A program made the position numbers and the translations under genes. DNA of 64,000 nt from Hypericum androsaemum (Eukaryota; Streptophyta; Magnoliopsida; Malpighiales; Hypericaceae). Positions 55,549 through 64,000 of this stretch are shown piece after piece. The notes below the pieces were generated by a model. It did no database searches. It was not told where the DNA came from and was given only the letters and a program-made list of their open reading frames with translations. Position 1 is the stretch's first letter; each line of letters starts with the position of its first letter. The stretch is taken from contig OZ023188.1 in NCBI GenBank assembly GCA_963995505.1, positions 3,534,001 to 3,598,000 on the forward strand, written 5' to 3'.

Positions 55549-58500
55549 GTTGCATTAGCTGGAACTGTAGGGGGCTGGGCATTCCCCATACAGTTCGTCT
55601 GTTGAAAGGCCTTGTTTGAAAACATCGTCCTAATTTGGTCTTTCTCATGGAAACTAAGCAACAAAGGAAAGCTATTGATAAGATTAGAAGGAACTGCAAG
55701 TTTGATTTCTGTTTTTACGTTGACCCCTGTGGTAGATCCGGGGGTTTGGCGTTGTGGTGGACTTTGGATGTCGAAGTTGATGTCCTTAGTTTTTCGAAGA
55801 ACTGTATTGATACTCTTTGTAAATTCGTGAACTCGTCTGTCTCTTGGAATTGCTCTTTTGTTTACGGCGAGCCTGATTCCTCCAAAAAGAGGAGATTTTA
55901 GAATTGGTTTACCTTGTCTTGCAGGTCTCTTTCTTCTCCTTGGTTGTGCATTGGGGATCTCAATCTCATTGCTTCTCCTGAGGAGAGAAAGGGCGGGTGT
56001 TCTCCTGATCCTTGGCAACTGGCCCTGATGCATGAGTTCATTGATGCGGGTGAATTAATTGACCTTGGGTTCAAAGGGAATCCCTTTACTTGGTCGAATC
56101 TCAAGCTGGGGGATGATAATATTTTGCAACGCCTGGATCGTGGTTTGGCTAATGTACAGTGGCGCGATGCCTTTCCCAAGGCTCAGGTCATCCATGGTCC
56201 CATAGAGGGCTCGGATCATTGCTTTTTATTATTGCAAACTGACTTTTTAAAAGTCAAACGCAGGCCTTTCCGTTTTGAAGCCTTTTGGATTAAGGAGGTT
56301 GGTTGTAGGGAGGTGGTTGATCACTCCTGGTCTTGTCCGTCCCCTGGTCCTCCTCCTCTTATGTTTAAGAAAAAGGTTGCCTTTTGTTCTTCTAACTTGC
56401 TTTTATGGAGTAAAAGTTTGTGTGGTAACAGGAAGGCCAGAATTGAGGAATTGACTGCTGAGCTCCTTTTGGTTCAATTGCGCAACCATGCTGCACAATG
56501 CAAAGATCGGGAGGTGCTTCTCAAAAGGGAATTGGCCTCCCTCTACGAAAAAGAAGAGATCTTTTGGCATCAAAGGTCGCGTGTCAATTGGCTATGTTGG
56601 GGCGACCGTAACACCTCCTTTTTTCACACAACTGCCACTCAACGAAGGCAGGTTAACCAGGTAGTTAAGCTCCAAATCGATGATGGCTCCTGGATTGAGG
56701 AGGAGTGTGTTTTGCAGGATCTTGTGTTTAGTTATTTTCAGGATTTGTTTACTCAAGTTCCTACTGATGATCCTACTTGCATTTTAGATTGCATTCCTCA
56801 TTTGGTATCTGTTGACATGTCTGTGGATTTACTTAAGCCTATTGCTTTTGAGGAAGTCCGTGCTGCTGTTTTCGGCATGGGTGGGACCAAGTCTCCTGGT
56901 CCCGATGGTTTTCCTGGCATTTTCTTCCAGAAATTTTGGGCCATTGTAAAAGATGACCTTTTTCAGCTTGTGTTGAATCTTTTTGCTACAGCTGATGTTC
57001 CTTGCGAGCTCAATAGGACTTATATTTCTCTGATTCCCAAGTCAAAAAATCCCTCTAACATCCATGGTTTTTGCCCTATTAGCTTATGCAACTTCGCTTA
57101 CAAGGTGTATTCTAAAGTGTTGGCTAATCGCTTGAGTCCTTGGATGGGGAGTCTTATCTCTGAAAGCCAGGGTGCTTTTGTCAAGGACAGAAGCATCCAA
57201 GATAATATTATTTTGGCTCATGAAGCTTTTCATTGTCTCAAGATGTCTAAACGGAAAACTTCTAATTCTATGGCCATTAAGTTGGATTTGAAGAAAGCTT
57301 ATGATTTGGTTGACTGGAACTTTTTGAAACTAATCATGTTTAAGCTTGGTTTTCCTTCTAGATGGATTGCATATAGCATCCTTTTTAACGGTCAACCTCT
57401 TTGTTGGTTTGATGCTTCCCGCGGTATTAGACAAGGGGACCCTCTCTCCCCTTTTCTGTTTTTGCTTATTTCTGATGCCCTTTCCCACTATATTAATCGT
57501 GCTAAGGTTTTAGGTGCTTTGCAGGGCTTCAAGTTAAGTCATCACTGTCCTGCTCTTACCCATATTCTGTTTGCTGATGATACTTTAATTTTTGGTAATG
57601 CTTCTGTTACTGAAGCTAGGTGTATTAAGTCTCTTCTGGTCAAATTTTTGGGCATCTCTGGACAGCCTATTAATTTCCATAAGTCCAGCATCCTATTCTC
57701 TAATTGCGAACCTGCTGCTTCTAGACAATCGATTGTTGATATTCTTCAAATGCAGGAAATGCCTCTGGATGATAAGTACTTAGGTCTCCCATCCATTTGG
57801 GGAAGATCTAAAAAGGATGCTTTGCAGTTTATCTTTGATAAGATGTTTGCGAAGACTAGAAGTTGGAAACAAAAGCTATTGTCCATGTCCGGGAGGGAGA
57901 CTTTGATCAAGTCTGTGCTTTCCTCTATCCCTTGTTACATAATGCAGTGCTTACTCTTCCCTGTTTCCTTTTGTACTAAGCTCAACAGTTTGATGGCCAA
58001 ATTCTGGTGGTCCGGGGATGTAGACAAGCAGAAGGTGCACTGGCTCAGTTGGAACAAGCTGACTTGTTCCAAGAATGAGGGAGGTCTGGGTTTTAAAGAT
58101 ATGCAAATTTTTAACTTGGCTCTGCTTGCTAAACAGGTGTGGAGGTTATTTCAGAACCAAGACTCCCTCTGCTTTCGTGTCTTAAAAGGGCTCTACTTCT
58201 GCAATTCTGACTTACTGGCTGCTTTGAAAGGTCGAAGGCCATCTTGGATTTGGAGTAGTCTTTGTGCGGGTAAGAAGGCTCTCAAGGAGGGCTTATTTTA
58301 CAAAATTGGTGATGGTAAGTCGATTGATATTTGGCGGGATCCGTGGGTTCCGAATTTACCGAATGCCATGGTTAATTTTAGACTTGTTCGGCCTAATTGT
58401 CTTAATACTGTGTCTGATCTGATTTCGTTGTCTTCTGGCTCCTGGAGGACTGATTTAATTCAACACTTTTTCTCTCCTGCTGAATTATCTGCGATTAACA

Positions 58501-59639
58501 GTATATGCTTAGGTAACTTGAACTCTCCTGATGCTTTACTTTGGAAATTTAGTAACGATGGCCATTATTCTGTCAAGAGGGGTTATTACACTTTGAAGAA
58601 AAATCATATGTGCTCCTTGAATGTCCTATCCATTGATACTAACCTTCCCTCTTTTGATCCAGGTACATGGAAGCGAGTTTGGAAGCTTAAAATCCCCCCT
58701 AAGTTGCAAAATTTTGTGTGGAGACTGATTAGAAATGCTATTCCCACCTCTGCTAATCTTTTTAGGAGACACATGTCTCAGTCTCCTCTATGCCAAGTTT
58801 GCAATTTAGCTGATGAATCTGTTCTCCATGTCTTGTTTGAATGCCCTCATGCTAGAGCTACGTGGCTAGCTAGTCCTTTTGGTCTGAAATTTAGGCCTGA
58901 TTTGCATCCTACTTTCTGCATTTGGCTGAATTTTGTGTATAAGTTGCTGCAATTTCCTGGGGATCATGACCTTCTTGCTCTAGCTATGACACTTTGTTGG
59001 AATATCTGGATAGCTAGGAACAAGTTTTTGTTTGATGATGCTCGCATTGATCCGATTGCAACATTGAATTCAGCCACTGATTACTGTTATGAATTTTTGC
59101 AGGTTACAGGCCTGCAGAGTTCTACCAATCTAATTTCAACCCCTGCTTCATGGAATGCTCCAAGTCTGGATGCAGTGAAGCTCAACTGCGATGCCTCTTG
59201 GAAGGATGTTTCTTCTCCTGCTGGGATGGCTGTGGTTGCAAGAAATTTCCTAGGCCTTATCATAGAAGGTCAGACGCTTGTGGTGTGTGCAGCTTCTCCT
59301 CTGGAAGCTGAACTTCTCGCATTGGAACTTGCCCTTCAGCTGGTTCGTGTGAAGTATCGCGCCCAACCTACTGTTGTAGAGACTGATTGCTTGTTAGCCT
59401 ACAATTTTGTCAATGATCCAACATCTTTAGTCTTTTGGCACGTCGAACATCTTGTGCTTAGGATTAGATCTTTGCTGGATGATTTACCTAGTTGTTCTTT
59501 ATGTCTCATTTGTAGGTCTCAGAACTTTGTCTCGGACTGGGTTTGTAAGGCTTGTAGGCTCGGTTCTCTTCCTGGGGACTGGGTTGTTGTTCCCCCGGAA
59601 GAGCTGGATGCTCTCCTGTTCACAGATTTTCCTACCTGA
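55545..59639 (+). pseudogene. LINE ORF2: endonuclease, RT, zf-RVT, RNase H; two stops
   Basis: It starts at an ATG that overlaps the ORF1 stop (ATGA, 55545-55548). The endonuclease opens with SCISWNCRGLG and includes NLVFLMETK, WLCIGDLNLI and the terminal GSDHCFLLL. RT carries LIPKSKNPSNI, FVKDRSIQDNI, KLDLKKAYDLVDW, RQGDPLSPFLF and the catalytic FADD (about 57570). zf-RVT reads KLQNFVWR...CQVCNLADESVLHVLFEC. RNase H begins LNCDASW and has EAELLALELAL and ETDC. Two in-frame stops, TGA at 55617 and TAG at 55899, break the endonuclease; downstream of them 1241 codons are open. Without the stops it would encode about 1364 residues, a normal plant L1 length. Confidence 0.93.
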
Positions 59640-60029
59640 TCTATAATATACTCAGATCGTTTCCCTTCAAAAAAAAAAAGATTTGATCAAATTCTTATTT
59701 TATAGATCTGACGGCCAGAATCTGTTGAAGGTATTTTCGAGTTTTTACCCAAACATACTCATTAGAGTTCCACCATTTTCCTATATAATCTATAAAAAAA
59801 AATCGTCATCCCCCCATCCGCCGCCCTCCCGATTCCCCCCCCCCCCGATTAACAAAAATCCACTAAAACAAAAAACAACGTTCACGGGCTACATCAAATA
59901 TAGTTTCAGCTTGTTAACAATTTCAGCTACATCGATAGTAACTTTCATATTATAGTTTTTTTAGTATTCGACATATTATCAACGGCAGCTACTCCTATGT
60001 TAAAGTTACTGTCGTTATATTAATTTTCA

Positions 60030-60250
60030 GTTTTATTGATAGTGGTTTGTACCTTGAGTAATATTAGTTTTTTTGCTATATAGAAATTGGTTTGTACCTT
60101 TAGTGATATTGGTATTTTAGAGGTGTAGATATTTGTTTTAAGCTTTATTGATATTGGTTTGTAACTTTAGTGATATTGGTGTTTAATAGGTGTAAATATT
60201 GGGTTTCAGCTTTATTGATATTGATTTTTAACTGTGTTTATACTGATTTT
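60030..60250 (+). repeat. Degenerate repeats, inverted relatives of the adjacent minisatellite
   Basis: Motifs such as TTTATTGATATTGGTTTGTA recur with drift. Their reverse complement resembles the ACCAATATC core of the minisatellite that follows, giving an overall head-to-head arrangement. Confidence 0.6.
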
Positions 60251-60279
60251 CAGCTCGAAAACAATATCACTACTGCTCT

Positions 60280-60640
60280 AAACCAATATCATAGTAGAAT
60301 AAAACCAATATCATAGTAGAATAAAATCAATATCATAGTAGAACGAAACCAATAACATAGAAGATGGAAACCAATATCATAGTAGAATAAAACCAATATC
60401 ATAGTAGAACGAAACCAATAACATAGAAGATGGAAACCAATATCATAGTAGAATGAAACCAATATCACAGTGGAATGAAACTATTATCATAGTAGTATGA
60501 AACCAATGTCATAGTAGAATGAAACCAATAACATAGTAGAATGAAACCAATAACATAGTAGAATGAAACCAATATCATAGTAGAATGAAACCAATAGCAT
60601 AGAAGATGAAAACCAATATCCGATAAAATGAAAACCAATA
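60280..60640 (+). repeat. Minisatellite, about 17 copies of a 21-bp unit
   Basis: The unit AAACCAATATCATAGTAGAAT repeats with point variants (ATAACATAG, GAAGATGGA). A 21-bp period leaves a 7-residue repeating frame open on the minus strand, which is a by-product and not a gene. Confidence 0.95.
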
Positions 60641-60659
60641 TTCCCATACTTGTATTCCC

Positions 60660-62065
60660 ATAAATTGTATTATTTTACCGATATTTTTTTTAATTATTGT
60701 ATTTCCAATATTGTCCCTGTCCCTTTCAGTGGGATTATCCATGTCCCCACTGAATTTGAACCTTTTTTTTTGGTGGAAAAGGAATCCTATTCTCAGCCGA
60801 AGTTAATACAATAATAGTTCGTCACAGAGCCGTACAGACACCAATCAGGATCAACGGACTCGTACTGCAAATTCTCAAACTTGGAGGGACTTCGCTTCTA
60901 TTTTTATTTCTTTTGGTTTTACGTGATCAGAATTCAGAAGGGACTTTCCATTATAAGTACCCCACGGGCAAGAAATTATGAGAAGCTCTTTAAAAAAAAC
61001 AAGGAATTAGGCGCGAGACAGTCCTTGGAGAAAAAATAATTAGGAGAGACAAGACTTTCAACTTTCAATGGAGATTTAAATATGATATTATGGTCGATTA
61101 CTTATAGATCTGTAATTTATTGTTCTCATACGATCTCCTTTAAAAGATAGTATGAACATTGTAAAATAAATTTATTTATAAGTGTGAAAAATTATATTTT
61201 ATACGAAAGTCAATAAATTAACACATATTTTTCCCCGAAATCTACTAATTATTTATACATTTTTAGGATCAACTAATTCAATTTTATTATAAAATAATCA
61301 AAATAAAATTTTATCCAATTTTACCGCACCATAACTCACCAATTCAGTTAGACCCTGAACACTGACCGGTCAATAAGCCAATACAATATGATATTAAAAT
61401 TCTTATAAGAGGAAATAGGAACCTTCTTCCTCCCTACAAATTCTTATACGAGCAATGTGGTATTGAAAATTGAAATAGTTGGGAATTTTGATTATTATTA
61501 CATGACATAAAATTAACCAACCGATGTTCAGATATTTTAAATATCGTGAGCAGAGATTACATAGCTTAAACTTCAAAAACAGAAGAACGTTAAAATTTGA
61601 TTAAATTCGAAAGTTCTCAAAGCCTTAAACAGCCATCGAGATTCTATAAATTAAAACAATTAATTTCTTTGCTGGAGGGCATTGCCGTTGACTTGGGCGA
61701 AGACGGTAATAGAAGTCTCCCGATTTAATATAGATAAAAAAGAGGAAAAATCATATCCAAAAGGGACCCAACCCCACCCAACCCAACCAAACTCTTCCCC
61801 CACATGTTTCCGCCATATACCACCTTGATTAATTTATTTACATTCTAATATCAACAAATATTTAAATCAAACTATAAGAAAACAGTTCAATATTTTTCGG
61901 ACACAAATATTCTTTTATAGTATCTAAAATTCGATGCAATAATTCAATTAATCTATATTTAAGTCGGATAAAATTTTTAAAAAGTGATAAAAAATTTTAA
62001 CACTGATAATTTTTAAAGATTCGTAAAAATTTATGTTATTATGTTGCCTCTCCCGTTCTCCTCCA
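60660..62065. other. Intergenic DNA, no supported gene
   Basis: AT-rich sequence with no coding frames or recognised elements. Confidence 0.6.
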
Positions 62066-62073
62066 CTTCTAGA

Positions 62074-62911
62074 TAGGAGTGAGGACGGTTCGGTATCACG
62101 GTATTTTACCGAAACTTAATACCGAACCGATTTTTTTGAAACCAACCTTTTGCAACCGTCGGTGTCGCGGTTGCACTCGAAACCGTGGACTCCGCGGTAT
62201 GGCGGTATCGGTACGGTATTGCGGTATCGCGGTATCAAACCGCACGAAGTCCATTTTTTATTTTCAGGTAAGAATAGCCCATTTTAGTTGCTGCACGAGG
62301 CGTCGGGACACGTGGTGCCTGGTGACGGTGGAGCTGAAGAGCGGAGAGCTTGGGCCTTCGAGCTGAAGAGTAGGGAGCTTGGGGATACCGGTGAACCTCC
62401 TACTGTCCTACACGAGACATCGGGGCACGTGGTGCCTGGTGACGGACACGGTGGAGATGAAGAGCGGCGACTGGTGATGGCCGTCGATGTCTCCTTAAGT
62501 GCCAAGGAAGAAATTGGAGATGAAGAGCGGTGACCGGAGATGAAGAGCGGTGGGGCTCGGGCCGTGAGGAAATTGGATAGGTTTTATGTTTCAGTTTAAA
62601 GCCAAGGAGGAAGAAATAAGCTAGGTTTTAAGTAACCCGGGTATAAAACGACGTCGTTTTGGGCTTAAGTAACCCAGGTATAAAACGACGTCGTTTTATA
62701 TACTCTCGGTATCGCGGTTTCGCGGTTCGGTATGAACCCCAAACCGAAACCGTACCGTTAAGAGCGGTTCGGTATGAAACCGTACCGTTAAGAGCGGTTC
62801 GGTATGAAACCGTACCGCGAAACCGTTTTGGAGAGCGGTTTGGTTTTTTTTCGGTATGCGGTTTTACGGTTTTACGGTTTGTCGGTATTTTGCGGTTTTT
62901 TCTCACCCCTA
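62074..62911. mobile_element. Non-autonomous hAT element upstream of LON2
   Basis: Termini TAGGAGTGAG and (from the right) TAGGGGTGAG are hAT-like. They are flanked by a perfect 8-bp duplication CTTCTAGA (62066-62073 and 62912-62919), the hAT length. Subterminal regions are packed with CGGTAT and GCGGTT motifs in both orientations, including a 30-bp tandem unit near 62750-62825. No transposase is encoded. The centre has two CACGTGG boxes and two copies of a 37-bp unit. Confidence 0.88.
62629..62700 (+). repeat. 37-bp direct repeat with palindrome AAAACGACGTCGTTTT
   Basis: The unit TAAGTAACCC(G/A)GGTATAAAACG.. occurs at 62629 and 62666. Each copy ends in a 16-bp perfect palindrome (62645-62660 and 62682-62697), the second extended to 22 bp (62679-62700). 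Each contains a TATAAAA overlapping an ACGT-core (GACGTC) site. Confidence 0.9.
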
Positions 62912-63028
62912 CTTCTAGATGCTTTTCGGGAACTTATTTATATCTGTCTCCCACTCGAAACAAGAAAAAGGGGAAAAAACCAGAGAAAAGAGAAGAAATA
63001 AAGGAAAAAGGAAAAATAAGAGGAGAAG

Positions 63029-64000
63029 ATGACGGAATCGGTGGAGCTACCGAGCCGGCTGGCGATCCTGCCGTTTAGGAACAAGGTTCTGTTACCGGGA
63101 GCTATTATTCGCATCCGCTGCACCTCCCCGAGCAGGTAGGTTTTCGCCGTTTGTTTCCTCTTTTACCCCTCCGTTATGTGTTTAATTTCCCTTTTCCGTT
63201 TCCTTTTTTTGATGACGTGGATGCTTCCGCAGCGTGAAATTAGTTGAGCAGGAGCTGTGGCAGCGGGAGGAGAAGGGTATGATCGGCATTTTACCCGTCC
63301 GGGACGCCACCGCCGAGGAAACGGCGTCGCTTGGGCCTTCCCTGTCCCAAGGTAACGGGATTACAGTTACACCCTTGTAATTTCAATTCCGATTTCGATT
63401 TCGATTTCGATTCTGATTTCGATTTCCATTTCTCTGCTGTTGTAGGTGTGGGAAGTGAGACAGGGGATAGGTCCTCGAGGATCCAGCCGGGAACTCCGGA
63501 TAACAACGCCAAGGCGGATGGGAAGAACCCGCAGGAAGTCATCCATTGGCATAATAGGTCTTTTTTCGCGGTTTTCATTTGATTGAGCTTGTTTGTCTTT
63601 TTTGTTGCCTCTGGGATTTGGACGTTGTGTTGAACTTGGAGGGTGCTTGATGTGGTCTAGGGGAGTGGCGGCACGCGCATTGCAGCTTTCGAGGGGGGTG
63701 GAGAAGCCGAGCGGTCGGGTTACTTACATAGTGGTTCTGGAAGGGTTGTGTAGGTTCAGTGTCCAGGAGCTGAGCAAACGAGGGATGTACTACACTGCCA
63801 GGATTTCTCCCCTCGAGATGACACGAGTTGGTTAGTGTTTGGTTATCATCCCAGTCTCTGGGATTTTAGCTACTCCAGTTTTTTACTTTCGGATTGACAT
63901 ACGAGTCAATACTTTTCACCCCATATCTTTGTCATCGGTTGACAAGAAAACAGCACTGCTTCACTATTTTGCTCCACCAAGTTCTATTCTATCATGCTAT
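63029..64000 (+). CDS. LON2: Lon protease homolog 2, peroxisomal (5' end, exons 1-4)
   Basis: Exons: 63029-63135, 63233-63351, 63446-63557, 63661-63830. All visible introns are GT/AG, phases join, and the fourth intron runs past 64000. The protein starts MTESVELPSRLAILPFRNKV and continues PGAIIRIRC, EEKGMIGILPVRD, RGVAARALQLSRGVEKPSGR, VVLEGLCRFSVQEL, the N-terminal substrate-binding (LON) domain of plant peroxisomal Lon2. The full protein is an ATP-dependent serine protease of the peroxisome matrix, near 890 residues in the family; the AAA+ and protease domains and the C-terminal peroxisome signal lie outside the window. The start has an in-frame match to the family's N-terminus. A hAT element ends 117 bp upstream. 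The partial gene shown is intact. Confidence 0.94.
63391..63426 (+). repeat. (GATTTC)n microsatellite in LON2 intron 2
   Basis: Six copies of GATTTC, one with a single-base change, within the 94-bp intron 63352-63445. It occupies over a third of the intron and lies about 20 bp before the 3' splice site. Confidence 0.9.

Larger units (their letters stand above)
54207..59678 (+). mobile_element. L1-type LINE, 5'-truncated, with 17-bp target duplication
   Basis: A perfect direct repeat AGATTTGATCAAATTCT flanks the element (54190-54206 and 59679-59695), and the insert ends in an A run. It begins inside ORF1, so the 5' UTR and ORF1 N-terminus were not copied. It encodes ORF1 with a CCHC knuckle and ORF2 with endonuclease, RT, zinc-binding and RNase H domains. 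Only about 37 bp separate the ORF2 stop from the A run. Inactivating changes are few, suggesting a fairly young insertion. Confidence 0.95.

Noticed and set aside
54188..56179. Minus-strand frames up to 201 codons across the LINE
   Set aside because: Shadows of ORF1 and ORF2, which carry the recognisable domains on the plus strand.
60280..60640. Regular short repeats resembling a CRISPR array
   Set aside because: Repeats are contiguous without unique spacers, in plant nuclear DNA.
60465..60647. 60-codon repeating frame on the minus strand
   Set aside because: It is the 21-bp minisatellite read in frame; no start context or domain.

Overview
The window is nuclear DNA of a flowering plant, most likely a eudicot. 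Evidence is short introns with GT/AG borders, AT-rich intergenic DNA, plant-type Copia and Ty3/Gypsy LTR retrotransposons, an L1-type LINE with a C-terminal RNase H, and two plant gene families (BOI-type RING ligase, peroxisomal Lon protease). The species cannot be named from the sequence. Only three host genes are supported: a four-exon BOI-like E3 ligase (15899-17265, minus), an uncharacterised multi-exon gene (45240-47875, minus, exon joins uncertain) and the first four exons of a LON2-type protease gene running off the right edge (63029 onward, plus).

Layout. 1-6851: a Copia element (plus strand, left end outside the window) inserted into an older, opposite-strand Copia element. 6852-15860: intergenic DNA holding a 2.3 kb terminal-inverted-repeat (TIR) element (9860-12204). 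That element carries a gene start with promoter motifs (heat-shock element, G-box, TATA box, 27 codons) and is itself invaded by a Mutator-type element with a GGA-rich core (10949-11856, 9-bp target duplication). 15899-17265: the RING ligase gene. 20467-22928: a short gag-only Copia-type element with both LTRs and a 5-bp target duplication. 24486-25568: a LINE tail, minus strand. 25876-33255: a decayed Gypsy element, minus strand, with one LTR truncated. 37148-39210: a TIR element with a second TIR element inside it. 45240-47875: the uncharacterised gene, carrying a second copy of the GGA-core Mutator-type element within its span. 51121-51480: a short poly-A-type retrotransposed fragment. 53599-53801: a foldback repeat. 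54207-59678: a 5'-truncated L1-type LINE with a perfect 17-bp target duplication. 60030-60640: a minisatellite with inverted relatives. 62074-62911: a non-autonomous hAT element ending 117 bp upstream of the LON2 start codon. 63029-64000: LON2 exons 1-4.

The genes show no functional link to one another. The main interest lies in the mobile elements: several can be bounded to the base from target duplications, some are nested, and two sit where they could affect host genes (hAT at LON2, Mutator-type inside the 46-kb gene). I found no evidence for a wholly new biological system. The strongest candidates for something undescribed are the promoter-carrying TIR element at 10 kb and the two-copy GGA-core Mutator-type family.
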